Assembly (NCBI GenBank): GCA_038244535.1
Contig: JBBRTJ010000029.1
Span: 1 to 33,608 of the forward strand
Length of the DNA stretch: 33,608 nucleotides
From: JBBRTJ01 sp038244535
GTDB taxonomy: Bacteria > Actinomycetota > Acidimicrobiia > Acidimicrobiales > Ilumatobacteraceae
Direction: 5' to 3'
The notes under the pieces: generated by a model
Seen by the model: the letters and a program-made list of their open reading frames with translations, nothing else
What the model was told of the DNA's origin: nothing
The model's database searches: none
Shown: positions 7,416 through 15,587 of the stretch, in pieces
How positions within the stretch are numbered: position 1 is the first letter of the stretch
Layout: every line of letters begins with the position of its first letter
Program-made: the position numbers and the translations under genes

Positions 7416-9285
7416 CGGGGGTGTCCGGGTTGGCAATGGTCGAGGAGCCACCGACGCCGTTCACCACGTTCAAGATGCCACCCGAGCCTGAGCTGGGGTC
7501 GAGGAAGATCGTGAGCAGGTCGTTGAGACTGCCCGGAGGAAGGGTGGACGGCACCACGAACGCGTTCGCTGCGAAGATGTTCACGCCCTGGTTGAAGAAG
7601 CTGTAGCTGCCCATGCCGTAGCCCGTGAAGCTGGTCGCCGAGCTCGCGACCTTGAGCGCGGGGTAGCCCTCGACGCCGGGCTCTGCCATCCATGCCGCCT
7701 GGCTGGGCGGGTCGTAGGGCATCTCGTTCTGGAAGAAGACGACGGTGCCGCGAGCGCCGTTCCAGATGGTCTCGTACTTCTGGTAGTGCTCGACGAAGAG
7801 CCCATAGGCCGTCACGTCCTCGCCGTTGACGATGACCCCCGTGTCGGCAGTGTTGGAGGTCCACCCCACGCCGTTGCCATGGTCGGCCCGCCACGCCCAG
7901 ATGTCGTCGAGGATCACGTTGTTGCTGTTCACCTCGAGACTGACCTTGGCTTTGCCGGCGGTTGCGCCACCGATGCGGAAGAACACGTCCTGCAGGGCCG
8001 TCGGGTCGTCGGCATCGCTCTTGTGCCGGTGACGGCCGCCGACCTGCAGCAGCACCGGCGAGGTCACGGGTCCGGCGTCGAAGATGAGGCCGGAGAGGTC
8101 GACACCAGGCACGTCGCCGACGGTCATCGCGACGACACCGTTCTGCGGCACGACGGTCGGCAGGCCGAGCCCGAGGACCACGGTGTCGGCCCGCTTCACC
8201 TTGATCGTCTTGGCGATGCTGTAGATGCCCGGGGTGAAGATCAGGTGCTTGCCCTGTGACAGCGCGCTGTTGATCGCCGTGACCTTGTCGGTCGGCTTGG
8301 CGATGAAGAACTGACTGATCGGGATCGAGGAGCCGGCCGCCGCCCCAGCGCCCCAAGTCGTGCCGCTGGAGCCAAGGGCCGGAGCAGGGACGAAGACGTT
8401 GTAGCTGCCGGCGGCGTCCACGTAGAGGAACGGCGCCTCTCGCGTCACCGGGCTCGTGGCGAGCGTCGTGTACGGGCCGTCGCATGCCGGAGCCGCCGGG
8501 AAGCACTGGGCGGGAGCGCCCACGACGCCCGAGAACACCTGGTTCCAGACGCCGTTGGTCCAGCCGTCCAGCTCGCTGTTGCGGACCATGAACTGCTGCT
8601 GCGAACCGTTGATGACCGTGCCGCCCTCGAACGCTGAATCGGCGATGAAGCCCCCGCTCGCGAAGGACGGACCGGTGCAGTAGTCCATGAGCGTGACGTT
8701 GCCGCCCGTGACGTGGACGCGGCGCATCGGTGCAGCCTGAGACACGGCCCAGAACTCGCCGCTGTAGCAGCCGAAGCCCGGCGTGGTCACGTTGATGGTC
8801 AGGTTCGACACGGACCGCCAGAAGTTGTTGAGCGCCGTACAGCTGCCGCTCACGCACTGGTTGCGGACGTAGATCGAACCGTTGATGACGACGTCGTTCG
8901 GGGAGAGGCCGAGGCCCGCCACCGTCGTGTAGTAGCCGACCTCGAAGTTGAGGGGGGCGGTGCTCGACCCGTAGGTGCCGGGCTTGAAGAGCAGCGCGTA
9001 GCGCTGCGGTCCGAACTGGTTGCTCACCTGCTGAGCCGCGATGGCATCGACGGCGGTCTGGATCTGGCTCGTCGCCATGCTGGGGTCAAAGACCAGCACG
9101 TTCGGCCCGAAATCGGGCGCCGCCACCGTTGCCGGGGCGGCCGCTGGGAAGCGGTCGGAGCCGACGACCGGGAGCCTGCTTGACGGCACCGTCTCGGCCC
9201 CCGCGGCTCCAGCCACGAGCGGCAGGCCGAGGAGGCCGACAAGTCCGGATGCCAGTACGAGTACCGACCGTGTCCTGCGAGTCAT
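7393..9285 (-). CDS. Secreted right-handed beta-helix protein (GH55/pectate-lyase-like)
   Basis: This 630-residue protein is predicted to be exported. Residues 1-30 form a Sec-type signal peptide: RR near the start, a hydrophobic core VLVLASGLVGLLGLPLVAG, then AAGAE. The mature part begins FGPNVLVFDPSM...IQTAVDAI and contains two pectate-lyase-superfamily-like openings (RYALLFKPGTYG near residue 95 and KHLIFTPGIYSIAKTI further on), as in double beta-helix GH55-type proteins. Short Cys pairs (NQCVSGSC, AQCFPAAPAC) suggest disulfides. Related actinobacterial proteins are often annotated, without good basis, as adenylyl cyclases. Catalytic residues cannot be assigned. The ATG at 9285 is supported by GAGGGGG (9298-9292, minus) with 6-nt spacing. 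It lies 107 bp downstream of the PhoD-like gene. Confidence 0.75.
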   Translation of the reverse strand: MTRRTRSVLVLASGLVGLLGLPLVAGAAGAETVPSSRLPVVGSDRFPAAAPATVAAPDFGPNVLVFDPSMATSQIQTAVDAIAAQQVSNQFGPQRYALLFKPGTYGSSTAPLNFEVGYYTTVAGLGLSPNDVVINGSIYVRNQCVSGSCTALNNFWRSVSNLTINVTTPGFGCYSGEFWAVSQAAPMRRVHVTGGNVTLMDYCTGPSFASGGFIADSAFEGGTVINGSQQQFMVRNSELDGWTNGVWNQVFSGVVGAPAQCFPAAPACDGPYTTLATSPVTREAPFLYVDAAGSYNVFVPAPALGSSGTTWGAGAAAGSSIPISQFFIAKPTDKVTAINSALSQGKHLIFTPGIYSIAKTIKVKRADTVVLGLGLPTVVPQNGVVAMTVGDVPGVDLSGLIFDAGPVTSPVLLQVGGRHRHKSDADDPTALQDVFFRIGGATAGKAKVSLEVNSNNVILDDIWAWRADHGNGVGWTSNTADTGVIVNGEDVTAYGLFVEHYQKYETIWNGARGTVVFFQNEMPYDPPSQAAWMAEPGVEGYPALKVASSATSFTGYGMGSYSFFNQGVNIFAANAFVVPSTLPPGSLNDLLTIFLDPSSGSGGILNVVNGVGGSSTIANPDTPVTVVSYP

Positions 9286-9354
9286 CGCGAACCCCCTCAA
9301 CCACGTGTGCGCCGGACGCTACGCCCGTGCCGGAAGCCGGTCAACGGGCGTGGG

Positions 9355-9373
9355 CCCGGGCCTCGGCCCCGGG
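9355..9373. terminator. GC-rich hairpin between the PhoD-like and beta-helix genes
   Basis: Arms CCCGGGCC (9355-9362) and GGCCCCGGG (9365-9373) can pair with one bulged base in the 107-bp gap after the PhoD-like stop codon. There is no T tract, so termination or attenuation is only a guess. Confidence 0.3.
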
Positions 9374-9392
9374 TGGGGGGGGTCGGCTCGGC

Positions 9393-11825
9393 TCAGACAG
9401 CGGTGAACGGCAGGTGGTAGGGCCACCCTGGGTACGGACTGTCCACCGCCGGATCGGCGTTGCACGGCCAGCACTCAAAGACGAACTCTTGGGCCCCGTA
9501 GTCGACCCGCACGATGCCGTACCCGTCCTTCTTGAGGTTGCGATCTCCCACCATCCGGCTCGAGTGGTACGCCGCCCACCGCGCCTGGGTGACCGACGGG
9601 TTGGCCACGGCCAAGACGTGCACCCGGTTGCCGAAGGCGTCGGTGAAGTCCCCGGTCGAGGGGGTGGCCTCAGGGTTCGCGAGCGGGCGGGGCTCGAACC
9701 AACGCTGGTAGCCAGACCCCACCGCGGGCCCGGTGAACTGCACGGGGCCGTCGGTGAAGGTCTGCAGCCCGTGGCGCACGAGGCTGGCGAGGTGCTGGTC
9801 TCCCGACAGCACGATCGCGCCCGCCGCCTTCACCAGCGCCACCGCCGTGGACCGGTTGAGCGGGGGGTATCCGTTGGAGTCGTAGTCCACCGCCGGGGCG
9901 TTGGTGGAGCGGGTGCTGAGCGTGGCCCACAGCGTCTGGGTCAGCACCACCTTGGGCATCCCGAGGTCCATCAGCGCCCACTCCGACAAGAACAGCTCCT
10001 GGCGAGCGCCGAGGAGCTCGAGTGAGGTTGGGGTCAGCGCCTGGCCGGTGGTCGGGTCCTTGCCGTTGTAGTTGCCCAACTTGAACTTGCGGTCCTCGAG
10101 CACGGCGAAGCTGGTGCCGCCGTAGCGGAAGGTGCCGTAGTAGACGTCGATGCCCTGCAGAACCTGGGTGGGATCGTAGGGATCGGGGTTGTGGCCGCAC
10201 TGGATGCCCTGGACTGCATTCACGAACGTCGGGTCCATGGCGTACCCGCCGAAGTTGAAGCTGCTGGTGGCGGGGGCGCCGGCATGGCCCCACAGGTTCG
10301 GCTGGTACACGTCGTGGTCGTCGACCAGCACGATCGTCGGTCGGGTCGCGGTGAGGTCTCGGAACGACCACAGCCAGAGGTGCCAGCGAGAACGCATGTC
10401 GAGGATCGCCCCCGGGCCGGTCACCACCGGCCAGGGCTGGGTGTCGTAGTACTGATCGCCCAGGGCGACGAGCAGGTCGGCCTGGTGCGCGGTGAGGCTG
10501 GCCACGACGTCGGCGTACGGGAAGTACATGCTGTCGGCGGTGTAGAGGCCGAGCGGGCGCTCACCGGGCATGCGGACCGCGTACGCGGACGGCGTGGTCA
10601 GCGACCGGAACGTGTGGATCGCGCAGCTCACCGTGGCGATGCGCAACTGGCTCGTCCCGTCCGGCTCGGCGGCCACGATCCCGGCGTAGCTGGCCTGCGA
10701 GCTGGTCCCCGGGCCGTAGACCAGCTGGTAGGGCCACGGCTGCGTGCTGTCCCAGCCGGTCACCCGGAACCCAGCAACACCGCAGGCATCGATGGTGGCG
10801 GTCGGTCCGTCGGTCCAGCTCCCGTCGGCGGCTTGGATCTGGAGGAGCACGTCCTGCGGCTCGGTGACCGATACCGGCATCATGTGGGCGCTGAGCTTGA
10901 GCACGCCCGACGACAACGAGTAGAGCGCTCCCATGATCGGCCCGGTCGCTCGCTCGGGATGAGTGACGAGCTTCGGGCCGCCCGCACAGAGTTGCGCGAA
11001 CCAGTAGCGGGCACCGGCGGTCTTGGGCGAGGTCGGGCCGCTCACGAGCGACACTCCGCCCAGCACCGCAGCCTCGGGCACGCCAACCCGGGTGGCCTGG
11101 GAGAGGAGCGCACCAGTCGTGGCATCGGTGGCGGTCAACGTGACGTCGAAGGTCGCCACGGCCGCCGATGGGGCGATGTCCAACGTCAGGAGCACGTCCT
11201 CGGCGACTGAGCGGGGCACGCGTGTGGTTGGCGTGTTCACCGAGGGCAGCACCGGGAGCGCGGTGGGGTTCAGCTCCTGCGCGTGGTCTCGGAACCGGAC
11301 CTGGCCATCACTCTCGAAGAGGCACAGGAAGCCGCCGCCGGTCCCTGCGAGGCGCTGCACCAGTGCCGCCGCGCGCCAGTCGAGCTGACCCCCCCCGGCC
11401 CCGATCAGGAAGCCCGAACCGCCGATCCCAGAGGCCAGCGTGCCGGTGTGCACCGTGAGCTGGCACGACCAGGGACCGGGCACCATCTCCTCGGTGAGGA
11501 TGCCGACCGTACGGATGCCGAGGGTCGTCGTTGACACCAGGCACTCGATCCGACCCTGGTTCAGCTGCCAGTCGGCGAGCCGGTTGGCCCACAGCTCAGG
11601 CCCCAGCCAGGGACGCAACACGTCCGACGGGGCGCTGTCGACTCGGTGGAGAGCGGATGCCGCGGATGCGGCTGAGGCAGTGGCGAATGGCCAGCGCAGC
11701 CCAGCTGCGAAGAGCGCGGCTCCGACGGCCAAGCCGCCGGCGCCCTGCATGAGCTGACGCCGTGAGACGTCGTGGGCGCGATCCGTGCGCGGTGTCCGGC
11801 GCTCCCCGCCTGAGTCAAGAGCCAT
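9393..11825 (-). CDS. PhoD-like metallophosphatase, Tat-exported
   Basis: This 810-residue protein begins with a Tat signal (SRRQLMQGAGG, then a hydrophobic stretch to ATASAASA around residue 50), so it is exported folded. A large beta-rich region (residues about 60-400) precedes the metallophosphatase domain. The phosphatase motifs are visible: ALGDQYYD, LVDDHDVYQ and LSGDQHLASL, the last with the metal-binding His. A C-terminal segment with FECWPCNAD follows. PhoD enzymes hydrolyse phosphodiesters or monoesters with Fe/Ca and are usually induced by phosphate starvation; no Pho box was identified here. The ATG at 11825 places the twin arginines about 20 residues in. The long upstream extension to 12086 has no family similarity. 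A small signal-peptide ORF overlaps its start. Confidence 0.88.
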   Translation of the reverse strand: MALDSGGERRTPRTDRAHDVSRRQLMQGAGGLAVGAALFAAGLRWPFATASAASAASALHRVDSAPSDVLRPWLGPELWANRLADWQLNQGRIECLVSTTTLGIRTVGILTEEMVPGPWSCQLTVHTGTLASGIGGSGFLIGAGGGQLDWRAAALVQRLAGTGGGFLCLFESDGQVRFRDHAQELNPTALPVLPSVNTPTTRVPRSVAEDVLLTLDIAPSAAVATFDVTLTATDATTGALLSQATRVGVPEAAVLGGVSLVSGPTSPKTAGARYWFAQLCAGGPKLVTHPERATGPIMGALYSLSSGVLKLSAHMMPVSVTEPQDVLLQIQAADGSWTDGPTATIDACGVAGFRVTGWDSTQPWPYQLVYGPGTSSQASYAGIVAAEPDGTSQLRIATVSCAIHTFRSLTTPSAYAVRMPGERPLGLYTADSMYFPYADVVASLTAHQADLLVALGDQYYDTQPWPVVTGPGAILDMRSRWHLWLWSFRDLTATRPTIVLVDDHDVYQPNLWGHAGAPATSSFNFGGYAMDPTFVNAVQGIQCGHNPDPYDPTQVLQGIDVYYGTFRYGGTSFAVLEDRKFKLGNYNGKDPTTGQALTPTSLELLGARQELFLSEWALMDLGMPKVVLTQTLWATLSTRSTNAPAVDYDSNGYPPLNRSTAVALVKAAGAIVLSGDQHLASLVRHGLQTFTDGPVQFTGPAVGSGYQRWFEPRPLANPEATPSTGDFTDAFGNRVHVLAVANPSVTQARWAAYHSSRMVGDRNLKKDGYGIVRVDYGAQEFVFECWPCNADPAVDSPYPGWPYHLPFTAV

Positions 11826-12099
11826 TGGTTGCACCCCGACCTTCACGGGGACCGGCTGGTGCTGTGCCTCTTCGGGGCACGGGCGAAACGAAACCGGAGG
11901 GCGTGACGGTGGAACCACCGGAGGAGTCCGCTTGATCAGTCGTGATGGAAGGCGGACTTGGCGCCTCCGATGCCGCCGATGTGGGTAAGGCCGCGGCTCC
12001 CGACAGTGCGAGCAGTGTCGCTGCCAGAGGCACGAAGAACGCACCGATCCGCCTGAACGCTCCCGCGGCCAAACCGCCGGAGCCATGAGCCTCGCTCAC
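11815..12099 (-). CDS. Small putative secreted protein or remnant with a signal peptide
   Basis: This 94-residue ORF starts at GTG 12099 behind GAAGG with 5-nt spacing. Residues 1-46 look like a genuine Sec signal peptide: AFRRIGAFF, then VPLAATLLALSGAAALPTSA, then ASEA. The remainder is low-complexity Ser/Thr/Pro/Gly with no recognisable domain. It ends 11 nt inside the start of the PhoD-like gene in another frame. It may be a small secreted peptide translationally linked to the phosphatase. It may also be the 5' remnant of a larger secreted protein broken by a frameshift, since exporting only about 48 disordered residues would be unusual. Confidence 0.4.
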   Translation of the reverse strand: MSEAHGSGGLAAGAFRRIGAFFVPLAATLLALSGAAALPTSAASEAPSPPSITTDQADSSGGSTVTPSGFVSPVPRRGTAPAGPREGRGATNGS

Positions 12100-12264
12100 T
12101 TTCGCCTTCAATCTGAGTGTGTGTGACCGAAGGACGGTGCCGCTCGCTCGCCGGTCGTGCTGCGTGGACTGATGACCGGGAGCACTTTGATCCAAGATGC
12201 CCGAAGGAGTCAACTGGGAGGCGACCGGAGGTACGAGACTGGCGCGATGGTTGTGCCGGCGCGT
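12100..12264. other. Non-coding stretch between the small secreted ORF and the transposase remnant
   Basis: No gene or clear promoter is seen. There is a short CA run (CACACACA, minus-strand reading near 12115-12125). This segment may hold the end of the decayed insertion sequence next to it, but no terminal inverted repeat could be paired. Confidence 0.4.
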
Positions 12265-12540
12265 TCACCGGGTGGCTGGTTGGGTGAGGTCGCGTCGGAG
12301 GGAGCGGCTGTGGGCTGCCCATGTGAAGCCTTCAAGGATGATCGGGTCGCGTTCACAGTCGACCTGGTGACGCCGGTTGTTCATGAGCCATGCCCGGGAT
12401 CGCTCCACGATTCATCGTTTGGGAGCACTTCGAATCGGTGGGCGTGGATCTTGGACATGACCTCGACACCGATGGGTCGGGACCGGCAGTGCTCGGTGAA
12501 AACCTGGTCGATCCGAACGGCTACGCCGGGATCGGTTCTA
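12265..12540 (-). pseudogene. Decayed IS5-family transposase, C-terminal remnant
   Basis: On the minus strand, 12411-12265 reads IVERSRAWLMNNRRHQVD followed by CERDPIILEGFTWAAHS and a stop at 12265-12267. This corresponds to the conserved C-terminus of IS5-type DDE transposases, (R)WVVERTxAWLxxxRRLxxDYERDP...EA, including the catalytic Glu of VER. The codon before IVERS is TGA (12414-12412), where the family has Trp (TGG), so one base change would explain the stop. Just upstream the reading shifts by one base: IGVEVMSKIHAHRFEVLP (up to about 12510) matches the preceding family segment (EVVSK...GFVVLPRRW). The gene therefore carries at least a frameshift and a nonsense mutation and lacks its N-terminal two thirds. 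Confidence 0.75.
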
Positions 12541-12822
12541 TCAGCCGTCACATGGTGAACCCGACCAGGGCAACGGTGATCTCAGGCCGGCCGACGGGCT
12601 GTCGCACCAGTTCGGTGTCGACACCGAGCTCGCCACGGTCCTCGGTAGCCGCCGGTTCACCACCGACGTGGAGCGTGTGGTTCCGCTGGTCCAAGGACTC
12701 TCGATCGGACCTACCCCAGATCGTGATCCGTCTGGCTGTCACCAGGGCGGGATCTCGGTGCGCTGTTGCGTGTAGAGCCGGGGCGGGCTCTCTGGCGCGG
12801 ACGCCGTGGCTCCCCGTGCCCG
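12541..12822. other. Unassigned stretch between the transposase remnant and the P450 gene
   Basis: No gene is recognised in these 282 bp. One minus-strand frame stays open from the P450 3' end to a stop at 12548-12550 (ending RPEITVALVGFTM), but it has no recognisable family and no start of its own. It could be more mobile-element debris. Confidence 0.4.
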
Positions 12823-14103
12823 TCAAGCCCCGGCGGTGAACTCCAGGTGGAGCTCCTTGAAGCCGTGGAGCACATAGGTCGGCTCCATCTCGAAGGTGTT
12901 GCCCGGGGCGAGGCGGATGTCGTGGAGCCGGCCGAGCAGCGTCTCGAGCGCGATGCGGCTCTCTGATCGGGCCAGCGCCGCGCCGAGGCAGAAGTGCGGG
13001 CCCTGGCTGAACGCGAGGTGGGTCTTGGCGTTGGCACGGCACACGTCGAAGTCGTCCGGCGCCGGGTACACAGCGTCGTCGCGGTTGCCCGACGCGTACA
13101 TCACCATGACGTGTGCGCCCTCGGGGATGGGCACGCCACCGATCTCGGTGTCGCGGTTGGCCGTGCGGTACAGACCCTGCACCGGAGTCTCGAGCCGCAA
13201 CGACTCCTCGACCACGTTGCTCACGAGAGACAGGTCGTTCTGCACCATGGCCAGCGTCTCGGGGTGCTCGCACAGGAGCCACAAGGTGGCAGTCAGGTGC
13301 TTGGTGGTGGTCTCGTTCCCGGCGACGAGGAACTGGGAGAACATGCCGAGCATCTCCTCCTCGCTCAGCGCTTGGCCCTCGATGCGGGCGGTGACGACGT
13401 CGGAGATCAGGTCGTCCTGGGGGTCGGCGCGCCGCTCGGCGATCTTGGCCGCGAAGTACTCGCTGAACTCCGAACGGCTCCGCAGGTAGTCAGCGATGCG
13501 CTCCTTGGGCGGCTTGTGGTTGCCGACGAGCACGACGAAGTCGTCCGACCAGCGCTTGAACGTTCCGAGGTCGTCGTCGGGCACCCCGAGGGCGCCGGCG
13601 ATCACGGTGAGCGGTAGCGGCACGGCGAACTGGGTGACCAGCTCGACGCGTCCGTCGGCGATGAAGCCGTCGACGAGGCGGTCGCAGATCTCACGGATCG
13701 AGCCCTCGATCTGCTTCACCCGCGGGGGCGAGAACGCCCGATTGACCAGCATCCGCTGGCGGGGGTGGTCGGGCGGATCGGCACCGAGCAGCACAGGGAT
13801 GCGACCGCCCATCCGGGTGTCGGCCAGCAGGTCACGGATCTCTTGCGACTCGGCCGCCAGCTCGCCGATGATGCGCTGGAGCTCGATCACCGCATGAGGG
13901 CCGGTGGGCATGCGGGAGCTGAACGTCTCGGGATCGCGCACCACCTTCATCACGTCGGCGTAGCGGGTGACGAGGTAGACGCCGGTCTCCTCGACGAAGT
14001 GGACCGGGGCCTCGGCCCGCAGCTTGGCGAAGGCGGGATACGGGCACCGAATGGCATCCGGATCGAGATCGAACAAGGCCCGGTAGTCGTCGGTGACCGT
14101 CAT
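12823..14103 (-). CDS. Cytochrome P450 (first of two)
   Basis: This 426-residue soluble bacterial class I P450 monooxygenase needs ferredoxin and a reductase; neither is encoded nearby. Landmarks in order are the I-helix AGNETTTKH with the conserved acid-Thr pair, the K-helix ESLRLETPV (ExxR), and the heme loop FSQGPHFCLGAALAR with axial C372. Substrate is not predictable; steroid, terpenoid or aromatic oxidation would be typical. The ATG at 14103 has a good ribosome binding site, GAGGGGAG (14118-14111, minus), with 7-nt spacing; the upstream extension to 14166 is not conserved sequence. It lies 72 bp downstream of the yceH-like gene on the same strand. Confidence 0.93.
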   Translation of the reverse strand: MTVTDDYRALFDLDPDAIRCPYPAFAKLRAEAPVHFVEETGVYLVTRYADVMKVVRDPETFSSRMPTGPHAVIELQRIIGELAAESQEIRDLLADTRMGGRIPVLLGADPPDHPRQRMLVNRAFSPPRVKQIEGSIREICDRLVDGFIADGRVELVTQFAVPLPLTVIAGALGVPDDDLGTFKRWSDDFVVLVGNHKPPKERIADYLRSRSEFSEYFAAKIAERRADPQDDLISDVVTARIEGQALSEEEMLGMFSQFLVAGNETTTKHLTATLWLLCEHPETLAMVQNDLSLVSNVVEESLRLETPVQGLYRTANRDTEIGGVPIPEGAHVMVMYASGNRDDAVYPAPDDFDVCRANAKTHLAFSQGPHFCLGAALARSESRIALETLLGRLHDIRLAPGNTFEMEPTYVLHGFKELHLEFTAGA

Positions 14104-14175
14104 CGTGTTGCTCCCCTCGCGTTCCCCGGCTGCGCACCTTATGGGGCGGCGGTCAGGCGGGACCAACGGGGCCTG

Positions 14176-14838
14176 TCAAGCGTCGTTGGCGTCGTCGTTG
14201 GCGTCGTCGTCGGTCACGCCGAGCAGGGCCTCGAGCCGGTCGAGGCGGGCCCGGAGGGCCGCGACCTCGACGGTGAGCTCGGTCAGTGCCGATGCTGCGC
14301 CGCTGGTCTCGCGATGAGCAGCTGCAAGAGGAGCCACGTCGTCGACCTCGCCCAGCAGGAAGTGAGCGAAGCGGGCTTCGCGCTCGCCACTGCGCAGCTC
14401 GAGCCGGGTGATGAGGGGCTCGGGCTTGCGGGAGGCCAGCTCGTCGAGCAGCTCGTCGATGGGTTCCTCGACGCCCTCGATCTGGCGCTCGACTCGGGCC
14501 CGCACCTCGCCGGCCGTCTGCGGGCCACGCAGCACCAGCACGGCCAGGACGCCGAGGGCAGCGGGGGACAGGTGCCACCGCTCGTCGGCCGTGTGCCGGT
14601 AGCGGGTGGTGCGCCCGCCGTGCGCGGGATGGACGAAGCGCACGAGCCCCATCGACTTGAGCGAGAGGAGCGCGGTGTCGACCGTGCGATCGTCGTAGCT
14701 CACGATCGGGTGGCGGTTGCTGGTCTGGTTGCACGCCAATCGCACCATGTTGAGGGTCAACGGGTAGCTGTCGGGGACGGTGGCCTCCTTTTCGATGAGG
14801 CACGCCAGCACTCGGGCTTCCTCGGGTCGCAAGGCCAT
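14176..14838 (-). CDS. yceH: YceH/DUF480 (UPF0502) family protein
   Basis: This 220-residue protein has the complete DUF480 pattern. The opening LRPEEARVLACLIEKEATVPDSYPLT is followed by NxxRLACNQTSNRHPI and YDDRTVDTALLSLKSMGLVR. The structure of the family is two winged-helix domains, so a DNA-binding or regulatory role is presumed; its real function is not established. The C-terminus has a coiled-coil-like segment (LTELTVEVAALRARLDRLEALL) and an acidic tail DDDANDDANDA encoded by a 12-bp repeat. The ATG at 14838 matches the family start and has no obvious ribosome binding site. It is divergent from the VOC gene at 14887. Confidence 0.92.
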   Translation of the reverse strand: MALRPEEARVLACLIEKEATVPDSYPLTLNMVRLACNQTSNRHPIVSYDDRTVDTALLSLKSMGLVRFVHPAHGGRTTRYRHTADERWHLSPAALGVLAVLVLRGPQTAGEVRARVERQIEGVEEPIDELLDELASRKPEPLITRLELRSGEREARFAHFLLGEVDDVAPLAAAHRETSGAASALTELTVEVAALRARLDRLEALLGVTDDDANDDANDA

Positions 14839-14873
14839 AGGAGACAGTCTCGCGGTTTGGCCGACCTGTTCGG

Positions 14874-14879
14874 TACGGT
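14874..14879 (+). promoter_or_regulatory. Leaderless -10 box for the VOC gene
   Basis: TACGGT (TAnnnT) ends 7 nt before the ATG at 14887, and no Shine-Dalgarno sequence is present. This fits a leaderless transcript. Confidence 0.5.
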
Positions 14880-14886
14880 CACCGAC

Positions 14887-15240
14887 ATGGCGTCGGACTG
14901 GGCACGGCCCGTGGTGCACTGGGAGCTCGAAGCCCGCGATCCGCAACGGCAGCGGGCGTTCTACAGCGCCTTGTTCCACTGGGACATCGGCGACGGGCCG
15001 ATCATGGCCATCCCCGCCGGCATCGGTGGGCCCGAGCCGGGTCCGGCCGGGCACCTCCTCGCCGGCGAGCGCAGTGCCTTCAGCCTCTACGTTCAGGTGT
15101 TCGACCTCGCGGCGTCGCTCGAGCAGGTGCGGGCGCTCGGGGGCACGGTGCGCTTCGAGCGCTTCGACGTCCCCGGCGGACCGACCTTGGCCGGGATCGA
15201 GGATCCCGAGGGCAACCGCGTGACGCTCGTGCAGCAGTAG
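14887..15240 (+). CDS. VOC-family (glyoxalase/bleomycin-resistance-like) protein
   Basis: This 117-residue protein is a single vicinal-oxygen-chelate module pair. It has VVHWELEARDPQRQRAFYSALFHWDI at the N-terminus, with H in the first metal-ligand position, and IEDPEGNRVTLVQ at the C-terminus, with Glu in the last. It resembles the small stand-alone VOC proteins related to Streptomyces CFP-30B-like proteins. No reaction can be assigned. The start is fixed by the leaderless -10 box. It is divergent from yceH (48 bp apart) and ends directly against the convergent ABM-like gene, with no intergenic base. Confidence 0.85.
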   Translation: MASDWARPVVHWELEARDPQRQRAFYSALFHWDIGDGPIMAIPAGIGGPEPGPAGHLLAGERSAFSLYVQVFDLAASLEQVRALGGTVRFERFDVPGGPTLAGIEDPEGNRVTLVQQ

Positions 15241-15564
15241 TCAGGCCAGCTCGGTGAAGCGGGCGGACACGACCGTGCTCTCGTCGACGAAGGCCGACCA
15301 CGCGGTGACCGTGGGCTCGACGGGGGACCCGAGTGCTGCCGCGCCCGCGTCGGCGTGTGACGGCGACGCCCACACGCTGAGCACCAGCCAGGTGCCGTCG
15401 TCGTTCCTCGCCGTCGTGCGGCGCAGGAGGCCTGGCTGCTGGTAGGCGAACTCGGACTGCAACGCAGCGTCCGCAACCACGAAGGCATCGACGTCAGCGC
15501 CGTCGCGGAGGTGGAAGGTCGTCACGTCGATCACCGCCCCGTTGTAGCTCATGGACGATGCCAT
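15241..15564 (-). CDS. ABM-like (dimeric alpha/beta-barrel) hypothetical protein
   Basis: This 107-residue protein has the layout of antibiotic-biosynthesis-monooxygenase-like ferredoxin folds: DVTTFHLRDGADVDAFVVADAALQ, then QQPGLLRRTTARNDDGTWLVLSVWAS, then a final strand VVSARFTEL. Small proteins of this kind act as heme or quinone oxygenases or as stress proteins, but no catalytic residue identifies this one. Two ATGs are possible (15564 or 15552); the longer is listed. It is divergent from the LLM gene at 15588 with only 23 bp between them. Confidence 0.65.
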   Translation of the reverse strand: MASSMSYNGAVIDVTTFHLRDGADVDAFVVADAALQSEFAYQQPGLLRRTTARNDDGTWLVLSVWASPSHADAGAAALGSPVEPTVTAWSAFVDESTVVSARFTELA

Positions 15565-15573
15565 CGTGATCGC

Positions 15574-15579
15574 TACTGT
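15574..15579 (+). promoter_or_regulatory. Leaderless -10 box for the LLM oxidoreductase
   Basis: TACTGT (TAnnnT) lies 8 nt before the ATG at 15588, and no ribosome binding site is visible. TGGACG at 15552-15557 is a possible weak -35 with a 16-bp spacer. Confidence 0.5.
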
Positions 15580-15587
15580 CCGCCCTC

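Noticed and set aside
7393..9285. Adenylyl cyclase, a label often given to relatives of the beta-helix protein
   Set aside because: No nucleotide cyclase domain is visible; the sequence reads as a secreted double beta-helix.
13765..15240. A 491-codon plus-strand open frame across the P450 and yceH genes
   Set aside because: Only its last 118 codons (VOC gene from 14887) show family sequence; the rest is the antisense of two well-supported minus-strand genes and is open because of high GC at third codon positions.
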